Of a stretch of DNA of 24,500 nt, positions 18,080 through 24,500 are shown piece after piece (position 1 is the stretch's first letter; each line of letters opens with the position of its first letter). The stretch comes from an uncultured Demequina sp. (GTDB taxonomy: Bacteria; Actinomycetota; Actinomycetes; Actinomycetales; Demequinaceae), in contig CALALQ010000331.1 in assembly GCA_937925595.1 (NCBI GenBank), forward strand, positions 1 through 24,500, given 5' to 3'. A program made the position numbers and the translations under genes. The notes under the pieces are model-generated. The model did no database searches and had not been told where the DNA came from. It saw only the letters and a program-made list of their open reading frames with translations.

Positions 18080-19357
18080 ATGACTGCAACGGACGTGGAC
18101 ATCGAACAGGCTGTGCTCGAGGCGTGCTCTCGCGCCAAGGTCGCCTCTCGCGCTCTCGCCACAGCGACCCGCGCCACCAAGGACGCGGCGCTTGAGGCCA
18201 TGGCCGACGCTCTGGTCGTCAACGCGGCAACGCTCGTCGAGGCGAACGCCAAGGACGTGCAGCGTGGCCGCGAGAACGACATGAAGCCGGGTCTGCTCGA
18301 CCGCCTCACGCTCACCCCCGAGCGCATCGGGGCCATCGCCGACGCGCTGCGCTACGTCGCGACGCTCCCTGACCCCATTGGCGAGGTGCGCCGCGGCTCG
18401 ACCCTCCCCAACGGCCTGCGCCTCATCGAGAAGCAGGTGCCGCTTGGCGTGGTCGGCATGATCTACGAGGCGCGCCCCAACGTCACCGTCGACGCCGCCG
18501 GCCTCGCGCTCAAGTCCGGCAATGCGGCGGTGCTGCGAGGCGGCTCGGCCGCGATGAACTCCAACGAGGCGATCGTCGCCGTCCTGCAGGACGCCCTCGA
18601 GTCCGTTGGCCTTCCGCGCGACGCCGTTCAGTCCATCGACGCGTACGGCCGCGAGGGAGCGCGCGTGCTCATGAACGCCCGCGGCCTCGTCGACGTGCTC
18701 GTGCCGCGCGGCGGCCGCGACCTCATCCAGACGGTCGTGCGCGAGTCCACGGTCCCCGCGATCGAGACGGGAGAGGGCAACTGCCACGTCTACCTCGACG
18801 CGAGCGCGCCCGTGGACCGCTCCGTGAACATCGTGCTCAACTCCAAGACCCAGCGCGTTGGCGTGTGCAACGCCGCGGAGACCCTGCTGGTCCACCGCGA
18901 CCGGGTGGGCGACGTGCTTCCCGCCGTCCTCACCGCACTGGCCGACGCTGGGGTCACCATCCACGCCGATTCCGCCACTCAGCAGGCGGTTCCGAATGTC
19001 GCGACCGTCCCGGCAACGGACGAGGACTACGCGACGGAGTACCTCAGCATGGACATCGCGGTGAAGGTCGTGGATGACCTCGAGGAGGCGCTCGCACACA
19101 TCCGTCGCTTCACCACGGGCCACACCGAGGCGATCGTGACGGACGACATCCGTGCTGCGGATCGCTTCATCGCGGGACTGGACTCTGCGGCGATCATGGT
19201 CAACGCGTCCACGCGCTTCACCGACGGCGGCGAGTTCGGCCTGGGAGCGGAGATCGGCATCTCGACGCAGAAGCTCCACGCCCGCGGGCCCATGGGTCTT
19301 GGCGAGCTCACCACGACCACGTGGATCGCGTACGGCGACGGCCACGTGCGCGGCTGA
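18080..19357 (+). CDS. proA: Gamma-glutamyl phosphate reductase
   Basis: A 425-residue NADPH-dependent enzyme that reduces gamma-glutamyl phosphate to glutamate-5-semialdehyde, the second step of proline synthesis after ProB. It is an aldehyde-dehydrogenase fold with the ProA signature [29 protein letters not shown] (given here in two parts: [15 protein letters not shown] at 127-141, then [14 protein letters not shown]) and catalytic Cys C263 in [12 protein letters not shown]. The end block [21 protein letters not shown] is also typical. I chose ATG 18080, which gives the family N-terminus; the open frame to 18047 adds 11 unlikely residues. An 84-bp gap from proB with its own -10-like element suggests separate or additional expression. 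Confidence 0.97.
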   Translation: MTATDVDIEQAVLEACSRAKVASRALATATRATKDAALEAMADALVVNAATLVEANAKDVQRGRENDMKPGLLDRLTLTPERIGAIADALRYVATLPDPIGEVRRGSTLPNGLRLIEKQVPLGVVGMIYEARPNVTVDAAGLALKSGNAAVLRGGSAAMNSNEAIVAVLQDALESVGLPRDAVQSIDAYGREGARVLMNARGLVDVLVPRGGRDLIQTVVRESTVPAIETGEGNCHVYLDASAPVDRSVNIVLNSKTQRVGVCNAAETLLVHRDRVGDVLPAVLTALADAGVTIHADSATQQAVPNVATVPATDEDYATEYLSMDIAVKVVDDLEEALAHIRRFTTGHTEAIVTDDIRAADRFIAGLDSAAIMVNASTRFTDGGEFGLGAEIGISTQKLHARGPMGLGELTTTTWIAYGDGHVRG

Positions 19358-19418
19358 GCGCCTGCGCCCGGAACCATCGCATGCGTGAAATACTGAGGGA
19401 AAGACGAAAGGATCTGCC

Positions 19419-19565
19419 GTGCTGACAGCCGCCTTTGCAGTTGCAGAAGAGACCGCTCACGAGGCGTCGAACACGCCCATCGCGATCGGCCTCCTCGCGT
19501 TTGTAGGACTGATGGCTCTGCTCTTCACAGCGATCGCCTTCCGGAGCGTCGGCTCGCGTCACTGA
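19419..19565 (+). CDS. Small single-pass membrane protein (48 aa) between proA and nadD
   Basis: A small gene of 48 codons plus stop. GTG 19419 has a strong SD, AAAGGA (19407-19412), 6 nt upstream. The N-terminal half is short and mildly acidic (AEETAHEASNTP). Residues 20-41 form one hydrophobic helix (PIAIGLLAFVGLMALLFTAIAF), described here only by its positions and ends P20 and F41, followed by a basic tail RSVGSRH. A likely topology is N-terminus outside. The stop TGA is only 2 nt before the nadD GTG, and nadD lacks its own SD, so translation of nadD is probably coupled to this gene. The function is unknown; I recognise no family with certainty. Confidence 0.75.
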   Translation: MLTAAFAVAEETAHEASNTPIAIGLLAFVGLMALLFTAIAFRSVGSRH

Positions 19566-19567
19566 TC

Positions 19568-20149
19568 GTGACCCGTCTAGGCATCCTCGGCGGCACGTTC
19601 GACCCTGTCCACATCGGACACCTGGCGTCGGCGTCCGAGGTGCACTACCAGCTGGGCCTCGACACGGTTCTGCTGGTCCCCACGAATGCTCAGCCTTTGA
19701 AGCCTGCCCCCACAGCGTCGGCCAGTGATCGTTTGGCGATGTGCCAGGCGGCCGTCGAGGGTGACTCGCGCTTCGCGGTGAGCGACGTGGACATCAGGCG
19801 CGGGGGAGCGACGTATTCGGTGGATACGCTGCGCGATCTGCGCGATCAGCATCCGGCGGCGGAGTTCTTCTTCATCACGGGTCTGGACTCGCTCCAGAGC
19901 CTGCCGAAGTGGCGCGATTACGAGACTCTGATCACTCTTGCGACGTTTGTGGGAGTTACTCGGCCGGGTCATTCGTTCACTCAGTCGGATGCGCCACACG
20001 TCTTAGTAGATGTACCTGGGATAGAGGTATCCTCGACGGACATCCGCAACCGCGTGAGGACGGGCGCGCCAATACGCTACCTGGTCCCCAACGCGGTAGC
20101 ACAGTACGTAGCAGACCACGATCTTTACCTCGGAGGACCACATGAGTGA
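19568..20149 (+). CDS. nadD: Nicotinate-nucleotide adenylyltransferase
   Basis: A 193-residue enzyme joining nicotinate mononucleotide with ATP to give deamido-NAD in NAD synthesis. It is a Rossmann-type nucleotidyltransferase with the N-terminal signature GILGGTFDPVHIGHL and the C-terminal SSTDIRNRV (ISSTxIR-type) motif. Length is normal. GTG 19568 has no nearby SD and follows the 48-aa gene by 2 nt, suggesting coupling. Its last 8 nt overlap the next gene. Confidence 0.96.
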   Translation: MTRLGILGGTFDPVHIGHLASASEVHYQLGLDTVLLVPTNAQPLKPAPTASASDRLAMCQAAVEGDSRFAVSDVDIRRGGATYSVDTLRDLRDQHPAAEFFFITGLDSLQSLPKWRDYETLITLATFVGVTRPGHSFTQSDAPHVLVDVPGIEVSSTDIRNRVRTGAPIRYLVPNAVAQYVADHDLYLGGPHE

Positions 20150-21680
20150 GTCGGCCCAGCCTCTGTCGCGCCGGGAGCGGCGTGCACTAGAGGAGGCGGC
20201 CGCCGCTGCCCAAGGTGAAGTGACGCAGGCTCTGCCCGTCGCCCCCGAGTCGATCAGCGTGATGAGCCGCCGTGAGCGCCGCCGTCTTGAGCGACTCCAG
20301 CACCCCCTCGAGACGTGGACTCCTGAAGAGGAGATGATCGCCACCGGTCAGATGCCGGCCATGACGCCCGAGCTGCTCGCGAAGCAGGAGAAGATTCTCG
20401 CTGAGCAGCGTGCGCTTGAGGCGGAGAAGGCCGCCAAGGCACAGGCCGACGCTGAAGCGGCTTACGCCCAGACCGCGCCCGAGCCTGTGGTGGAGCGGGT
20501 TTCTCTGTCGCAGGCTGCGGCCCCTGAGCCTGAGCCGGTTGCTGAGGCTGAGCCGGTTGCGGAGCCTGAGCCGGTTGCTGAGGCCGAGCCTGTGGAGGAG
20601 GCCCCCGCGCCGACCGCTTCAGAGCACCACGACGGCATCCCCGCCGAGCTTCGTCACCTCTTCCCGCCGGGTTCGCTCCAGGCGCGCGGACTCGAGGCGC
20701 AGGCCGCGGCGGAGACCCATCCTGTCGACTCCGACGCAGTGGACGAGATCCGTCGTCTCACGCAGGAGGCGATGGCTGGCATCTCGCGCGCGACCCATCA
20801 CGCCGACGAGGTCGCTGAGACCGCTGCTTCGCAGGAGAGCCCGCTGTCGCCGCAGAGTCCCGCGTCGCAGCCGACTCCCGTGTCGCCGCAGTCTCCCGCG
20901 GAGCCCCACGACGCTTTCACGCCGCAGCCCCTGCAGGCGTTCCCGGAGCCGGGCGTTGCGCAGCCGGACCACGCGGAGCCTGTTCACAGCGAGTCGATTC
21001 CCGCGCTGTCCGACGAGCCCGCTCCGCAGGCGCCCGCTCCGCAGGCCCCGGCGGCCCAGGTGCCCGGCATGCCCCTTGACGTCGAGGAGCTGTGGAACAC
21101 TCCCACCGTTGAGGAGCCTGAGCGCCCGCAGCAGGACGCTGTCGCGGAGCCGGTGAACCTTGACCAGGTGCCGCTCGTCCAGGACGTGCCCCACACCACG
21201 GAGCCCAAGGCGGGCGAAGCGCCGGGCACGTCGGCGGTATGGGACGAGCTCGTCCCCTCGAACGCGCGTCAGGCTCCCGCAGCCGGACCGCTGTCCGGCC
21301 AGGGCGGTGTGGGCTTCGCTCCCGCGGGCTTCGCAAGCGTCGCCTCTCAGCAGCAGGCCGCTCCCACCATGTGGGACACGCACCCGCTCGTGAACCCCGG
21401 CGCTACGCCGGTCCGTGAGCTGCCCAACGAGCCGGTTCAGCGCGAGCTTCCTCGCCCGGACCTCACCCAGCTGCTCGATCCTCAGGCCAGCCCCAGCATC
21501 GGGCCCACGCCGTATGCGTCAACCGAGCCGCTCACCACGACCGGCGCCCTGCCCAACCGCGTTGCCGAGCCGATCCCTGGCGGCGGTGCGCGTCACTTCC
21601 GCTGGGCGCACCTGGCGGTCATTGGGGCGATCGCGTTCGTGCTTGGCGTACTCGCCTGGAACATTGCGAAGGGACAGTAG
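20142..21680 (+). CDS. Hypothetical proline/glutamate-rich protein with C-terminal membrane anchor
   Basis: A 512-residue protein of unknown function between nadD and rsfS. The N-terminus has two copies of a basic motif, SRRERRALEE (9-18) and SRRERRRLERL (42-52), and a charged helical segment to about 110. Residues 131-154 are a hexapeptide repeat (EPVAEA type). About 155-480 is a Pro/Gln/Ala/Glu-rich disordered region with VSPQSPA repeats. A single hydrophobic helix ends the protein (about 488-508, AHLAVIGAIAFVLGVLAW) with a short GQ tail. Thus it is probably a cytoplasmic, tail-anchored membrane protein. An SD (CGGAGGA) precedes ATG 20142, which lies inside nadD. The frame is clean and GC-biased, so the gene is real. 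The conserved SRRERR motif may be its functional part. Confidence 0.88.
   Translation: MSESAQPLSRRERRALEEAAAAAQGEVTQALPVAPESISVMSRRERRRLERLQHPLETWTPEEEMIATGQMPAMTPELLAKQEKILAEQRALEAEKAAKAQADAEAAYAQTAPEPVVERVSLSQAAAPEPEPVAEAEPVAEPEPVAEAEPVEEAPAPTASEHHDGIPAELRHLFPPGSLQARGLEAQAAAETHPVDSDAVDEIRRLTQEAMAGISRATHHADEVAETAASQESPLSPQSPASQPTPVSPQSPAEPHDAFTPQPLQAFPEPGVAQPDHAEPVHSESIPALSDEPAPQAPAPQAPAAQVPGMPLDVEELWNTPTVEEPERPQQDAVAEPVNLDQVPLVQDVPHTTEPKAGEAPGTSAVWDELVPSNARQAPAAGPLSGQGGVGFAPAGFASVASQQQAAPTMWDTHPLVNPGATPVRELPNEPVQRELPRPDLTQLLDPQASPSIGPTPYASTEPLTTTGALPNRVAEPIPGGGARHFRWAHLAVIGAIAFVLGVLAWNIAKGQ
20532..20603 (+). repeat. Four 18-bp tandem repeats encoding EPVAEA-type hexapeptides
   Basis: Units begin at 20532, 20550, 20568 and 20586 and encode EPVAEA, EPVAEP, EPVAEA and EPVEEA. 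They lie in the disordered region of the 512-aa protein and could vary in copy number between strains. Confidence 0.85.
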
Positions 21681-22054
21681 TGGCAGCCTCTGAGCGCGCG
21701 CTCACCCTCACCACCACGGCGGCACTGGCTGCGGAAGACATCAAGGCGGAGAACATCGTCGCGCTTGATGTCAGCGAGCACATGCCGCTGGCCGACGTGT
21801 TCCTCATCGTCTCCGGAACCAACGAGCGTCAGGTGGGCGCGATCATCGACGAGATCGAGCGCAAGCTCCACGAGCAGGGCGCCAAGGCGCTGCGTCGTGA
21901 GGGCATCCGTGGCGGTCGCTGGGCGATCCTGGACTTCAACGACCTCATCGTGCACGTGATGCACCAGGAGGATCGGGCGTACTACGAGCTCGAGCGCCTG
22001 TGGAAGGACTGCCCGGTGGTGCCGCTGCCGCTGGGTGCTGCGCCGGCCGAGTAA
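21680..22054 (+). CDS. rsfS: Ribosomal silencing factor RsfS
   Basis: A 124-residue RsfS/DUF143 protein. It binds ribosomal protein L14 and blocks joining of the 50S and 30S subunits when nutrients are short. Typical blocks are ADVFLIVSGTNERQVGAI, GGRWAILDFNDLIVHVM and RAYYELERLWKD. It starts at GTG 21680, overlapping the previous stop by 1 nt, with AAGGGA 5 nt upstream. The nadD ... rsfS neighbourhood is common in bacteria. Confidence 0.95.
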   Translation: MAASERALTLTTTAALAAEDIKAENIVALDVSEHMPLADVFLIVSGTNERQVGAIIDEIERKLHEQGAKALRREGIRGGRWAILDFNDLIVHVMHQEDRAYYELERLWKDCPVVPLPLGAAPAE

Positions 22055-22064
22055 TCCGCTCCAC

Positions 22065-22070
22065 TAGGGT
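22065..22070 (+). promoter_or_regulatory. -10-like TAGGGT before the first histidine phosphatase
   Basis: TAGGGT (TANNNT) ends 6 nt before GTG 22077. The only purine-rich stretch (GAAGG) touches the start codon, too close for an SD. A leaderless start is plausible. No -35 was recognised. Confidence 0.35.
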
Positions 22071-22076
22071 CGAAGG

Positions 22077-22703
22077 GTGACCCGCGTCTTCATCGTTCGC
22101 CACGGCGAGACCGAGTGGAACACGCTCGGCTGGCTGCAGGGAACCTCCGACATCCCCCTCAATGACAACGGCAAGAACCAGGCACGACGCATGGCTGCCG
22201 CTTTGGCCACCCTCGTCGCGCCCGACGCTGTGCTGGTCTCCTCTCCGCTGTCCCGTGCGCGCGACACGGGTGTGGCGCTGGGGGCTCAGTTGGGTGCCGC
22301 CGTCGAGCTCGATGAGCGGCTGGTTGAGCGTGCATATGGGCCGTGGGAGGGCGTGACGCCAGCGGATCGGGCGGCGCGCTGGCCCGAGCAGGTTGAGGCG
22401 TGGCACTCCGGCGGGAACCCGCACCTTGAGGGATTCGAGGTGCATGACCTGGTGCGCGACCGCATGGTTGAGGCGGTCACCGAGTGGGCCTCACGGACGC
22501 CGAGCGACCTCGTGGTGTTCACGCACGGGTCTGCCGCGCGCATCGGGATCATGGGGCTGCTGGGGCTGTCGTTGGAGCACCGATCGCTGTCCGGGCTGGG
22601 CAACACGTGCTGGTCGCGGCTGCGCAGTCGTGAGGACGGGCGCTGGACGCTCGAGCGGCACAACGTCTCCGTGGATGACCTCTATCCGGGAGCGGCGGCA
22701 TGA
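22077..22703 (+). CDS. Histidine phosphatase (phosphoglycerate-mutase-like), possible GpgP
   Basis: A 208-residue member of the histidine phosphatase superfamily. The phospho-acceptor is H9 in VRHGETEWN. SSPLSRARDT supplies a further phosphate-binding Arg, E83/R84-region residues follow (RLVERAYGPWEG), and the second His is in FTHGSAAR. The C-terminal LGNTCWSRL ... RWTLERHN resembles M. tuberculosis GpgP (Rv2419c, glucosyl-3-phosphoglycerate phosphatase). That gene likewise follows nadD and the rsfS homologue there, so GpgP is a reasonable guess. The substrate remains uncertain, since this family includes many phosphatases. The start is GTG 22077. Confidence 0.9.
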   Translation: MTRVFIVRHGETEWNTLGWLQGTSDIPLNDNGKNQARRMAAALATLVAPDAVLVSSPLSRARDTGVALGAQLGAAVELDERLVERAYGPWEGVTPADRAARWPEQVEAWHSGGNPHLEGFEVHDLVRDRMVEAVTEWASRTPSDLVVFTHGSAARIGIMGLLGLSLEHRSLSGLGNTCWSRLRSREDGRWTLERHNVSVDDLYPGAAA

Positions 22704-23311
22704 GCCGGATCATCCTGTGGCGACACGCGCCCACCCCGTCCAATGAAGGCGGCGTGGTGCAGGGGACCGTCGACGTCGAGCTTGATGATGCTGGGCGCGA
22801 GCGGGCGGCGTGGGCGGCAGAGCAGCTCGCCGCGCGGTTCCGAGCCCGTGGGGTGGAGCGGGTGCGGGTGTTCTCGTCGCCGCTGCGCCGAGCTCTCGAG
22901 ACCGCGGGGGCGCTCACGGCACTCATTGGGGGCGAGGTCGTTGTCGACGAGGCGTTCTCGCAGCGCTCCTACGGCATCTGGGAAGGGCTGGCGTGGGAGC
23001 AGATCGAGCGTGACTGGCCCGAGGAGTTTGCGCGCCGCGAGGCGGGGCTGGATCCGCGCATCCCTGGGTGGGATGGGCAGGAGGCGGTGGCCGCGCGAGT
23101 GCTCGCTGGACTCGAGCGGCTGTGGGACCCGCAGGTGCCCGCTGTGGTGGTGACGCACGGAAGCCCCATCACGCTGGGCCTGCTCGCAGCGATAGGCGAG
23201 CCAGCGTCGTCCCTTGTGTTGGGGCGCGTGCCGCACGCGGCGTGCGCGTCGGTGCTGAAGGTGGAGTCAGGTGCGTGGCATATCGAGGCGTTTGGTCTGG
23301 GCGCTGACTAG
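22700..23311 (+). CDS. Second histidine phosphatase family protein
   Basis: A 203-residue paralogue of the preceding gene, overlapping it as ATGA (22700-22703) and so translationally coupled. The phospho-acceptor motif reads LWRHAPTPSN, with Ala instead of the usual Gly after H9. SSPLRRALET, RSYGIWEG and VTHGSPI with the second catalytic His are present. The C-terminus (VPHAACASVLKVESGAWHIEAFG) matches small-metabolite phosphatases of the CobC/GpmB group. The two copies differ widely, so the duplication is old or they joined separately. Substrate unknown. Confidence 0.9.
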   Translation: MSRIILWRHAPTPSNEGGVVQGTVDVELDDAGRERAAWAAEQLAARFRARGVERVRVFSSPLRRALETAGALTALIGGEVVVDEAFSQRSYGIWEGLAWEQIERDWPEEFARREAGLDPRIPGWDGQEAVAARVLAGLERLWDPQVPAVVVTHGSPITLGLLAAIGEPASSLVLGRVPHAACASVLKVESGAWHIEAFGLGAD

Positions 23312-23352
23312 GGCGACGCGCCCCCCGCGTCATGACCGAGCGCGTGCAGGGG

Positions 23353-23358
23353 TAATAC
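23353..23358 (+). promoter_or_regulatory. -10-like TAATAC before the EcsC-like gene
   Basis: TAATAC ends 6 nt before ATG 23365, with no SD in the interval (TTAGGC). This again suggests a leaderless transcript. It matches the -10 consensus at four of six positions. Confidence 0.4.
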
Positions 23359-23364
23359 TTAGGC

Positions 23365-24375
23365 ATGAGCGAGGTGCAGACCACGGCCGAAGGCGCATTG
23401 CCGTCCGACTTCCAAGAGCGACTGTTCAGGATCATCGCCAAGCAGCGTCCGGCTGCGGTGGGGTACATCAAGGAGCTGCGGCGTCAGAATCCTGACGCGA
23501 CTCCGGCGCAAATCGCTCGCAAGATCGAGAAGTGGTACGTCACCGCCACCACGAGCGCGAGTGCCGCGGCAGGTGCCACGGCGACCATCCCGGTGGTGGG
23601 CATCCCCACGGCGGTGGCGCTGGGCGTCGCAGATCTCACGTTCTTCTACGAGTCCACGGCGCTGTTCGCCATCTGCATGGCGGAGCTGCGCGGCTACCGC
23701 ATCGACGACGAGGAGCGAGCGAAGGTCGTGGTGCTTGGCGCGATGCTGGGGGAGAAGCGCAAGAGCAAGATCACGGACCTGGTGATGACGGCGCTGCCGG
23801 CCGGTGCGTCGTTCCAGGGTGCGCGCAAGGCCACGGAGAAGACGGTCTCTGCGGTGGCGCCCAAGTGGGGCGACCTGCTCTCGCAGCAGCTGCCCGACTC
23901 CGCCCTCGTTCCCGTCTCCATGGTGCTCGCCAAGGAGGCGCTCGCTCGCGGCGCTGTGATGGGATCGGCGCGCGTGGGCTCCAAGGCGCTGCCGGTCATC
24001 GGGGCGTTCGTGGGCGGAGCGACCAGTTACTGGTTCGGATCGGGTGTGGTGAAGTCCTGTCGCGAGGGTTTCAGCGACCCGGTCGCCGAGTGGCCCGAAT
24101 GGCTTGACGTGGGCGATGAGCCTGCGGTCACCACTCGCGTCGCAGCTGCGGCGATCGAGGCGGCCAAGAAGGGGTCCGACGCTGTGGCCGACGCCGCGAA
24201 GAAGGGATCCACTGTTGTGGCAGGGGCGGCAAAGAAGGGATCCGGGGTCGTGGCCGACGCTGCGAAGAAGGGTTCTGGAGCCGTCGCAGGGGGAGCGAAG
24301 AAGCTCGGATCGGCGGCGAAGGACGCCGCGGGAACCGTTGCCGCGAAGGTCAAGAAAACTGACCCCACGGATTAG
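23365..24375 (+). CDS. EcsC-like protein with synuclein-like 11-residue repeat tail
   Basis: A 336-residue protein. The part to about 250 resembles the EcsC family of unknown function: a helical start (DFQERLFRIIAKQRPAA), a hydrophobic Ala/Gly-rich region (about 60-110) with ATIPVVGIPTAVALGVADL, then FAICMAELRGYRIDDEERAKVVVLGAMLG, and a Gly-rich hydrophobic stretch near 210-228 (LPVIGAFVGGATSYWFG). It likely lies on or in the membrane. Residues 266-309 are four 11-residue repeats (AAKKGSxxVAx), followed by two degenerate units to 331. The tail should form a basic amphipathic helix. The EcsC call rests on recognition of this pattern only. No SD; a -10-like TAATAC lies 6 nt before the ATG. It stands alone between the phosphatases and tRNA-Ala. 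Confidence 0.85.
   Translation: MSEVQTTAEGALPSDFQERLFRIIAKQRPAAVGYIKELRRQNPDATPAQIARKIEKWYVTATTSASAAAGATATIPVVGIPTAVALGVADLTFFYESTALFAICMAELRGYRIDDEERAKVVVLGAMLGEKRKSKITDLVMTALPAGASFQGARKATEKTVSAVAPKWGDLLSQQLPDSALVPVSMVLAKEALARGAVMGSARVGSKALPVIGAFVGGATSYWFGSGVVKSCREGFSDPVAEWPEWLDVGDEPAVTTRVAAAAIEAAKKGSDAVADAAKKGSTVVAGAAKKGSGVVADAAKKGSGAVAGGAKKLGSAAKDAAGTVAAKVKKTDPTD
24160..24324 (+). repeat. 33-bp tandem repeats encoding 11-residue AAKKGSxxVAx units
   Basis: Units start at 24160, 24193, 24226 and 24259 (AAKKGSDAVAD, AAKKGSTVVAG, AAKKGSGVVAD, AAKKGSGAVAG). A degenerate unit follows at 24292 (GAKKLGSAAKD). Synonymous codons differ among units, so the repeat is kept at protein level rather than being a fresh DNA duplication. 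Confidence 0.9.
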
Positions 24376-24396
24376 GGATCAGGGGCGGTCCTGGGC

Positions 24397-24402
24397 TACT
24401 AT
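24397..24402 (+). promoter_or_regulatory. Putative -10 of tRNA-Ala (TACTAT)
   Basis: TACTAT lies 24 nt before the mature tRNA 5' end, which would give a short precursor leader. The possible -35 (TTAGGG, 24372-24377) is 19 bp away and weak. Confidence 0.4.
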
Positions 24403-24426
24403 GGCATTCGCTCTTTCGAGAGCAGC

Positions 24427-24499
24427 GGGGCTGTGGCGCAGCTGGTAGCGCACCTGCATGGCATGCAGGGGGTCAGGGGTTCGAGTCCCCTCAGCTCCA
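24427..24499 (+). tRNA. tRNA-Ala (anticodon GGC)
   Basis: A 73-nt cloverleaf. Acceptor GGGGCTG pairs with CAGCTCC (one G-T). The D arm is GCGC-AGCTGGTA-GCGC, the anticodon arm is CCTGC-ATGGCAT-GCAGG with anticodon GGC, the variable loop is GGGTC, and the T arm is AGGGG-TTCGAGT-CCCCT. The discriminator A is at 24499. The base after it is C, so a CCA end may be encoded beyond the window edge. Confidence 0.97.
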
Positions 24500-24500
24500 C

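Noticed and set aside
17045..19345. Long minus-strand open frame (766 codons) across proB and proA
   Set aside because: Shadow of proBA in a GC-rich genome; low-quality Arg/Ala/His-rich translation without domains.
24376..24500. Integration site or island boundary at tRNA-Ala
   Set aside because: The tRNA is at the window edge, with no integrase or repeated tRNA end visible inside the window.

Overview
The window is a GC-rich, densely packed chromosomal segment from an actinobacterium, most likely of the Micrococcales/Demequina type. The basis is the GC-rich third codon positions, frequent GTG starts, the cydABDC order, the Rne/Rng-rplU-rpmA ... obg-proB-proA-nadD-rsfS backbone, PadR/VanR-type regulation of vanAB, and several start codons with a -10-like hexamer 6-7 nt upstream, as in leaderless actinobacterial transcripts. 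The genus is an inference. I see no rRNA, CRISPR array, transposase or phage gene.

Region 1 (1-8445) is a respiratory block. It opens with the 3' end of a formamidopyrimidine-DNA glycosylase gene and a NarL/DosR-like response regulator (+). Convergent to these is a five-gene minus-strand operon: cydA-cydB-cydD-cydC-sensor kinase. The kinase overlaps cydC by 11 nt and resembles DosS/DosT. Its first GAF domain keeps the His and Tyr, 22 residues apart, that serve the heme in M. tuberculosis DosS. Upstream of cydA lies an inverted repeat matching 15 of 20 positions of the DosR-box consensus. My main inference is an oxygen/redox-sensing circuit in which a heme-GAF kinase co-expressed with cytochrome bd signals to the neighbouring DosR-like regulator, which acts back on cydA. 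The CydD subunit is odd: about 45 residues are missing between the Q-loop and the ABC signature.

Region 2 (8446-12444) carries a long leader, the RNase E/G gene with a histone-H1-like/Arg-rich N-terminal extension, a small unknown gene, and rplU-rpmA with a promoter and a strong terminator.

Region 3 (12445-15278) is a vanillate O-demethylation cassette (vanA-vanB, minus strand) with a divergent PadR repressor gene. It sits between rpmA and obg, genes that are usually adjacent. The divergent region holds an operator closely resembling the Corynebacterium VanR site.

Region 4 (15339-24500) is the housekeeping run obg-proB-proA-(48-aa membrane protein)-nadD-(512-aa Pro-rich tail-anchored protein)-rsfS-two histidine phosphatases. 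It is followed by an EcsC-like protein with a synuclein-like 11-residue repeat tail and a tRNA-Ala(GGC). The 9-mer CCGACGCTG (or its complement) occurs 20 times across the whole window, far above base-composition expectation.
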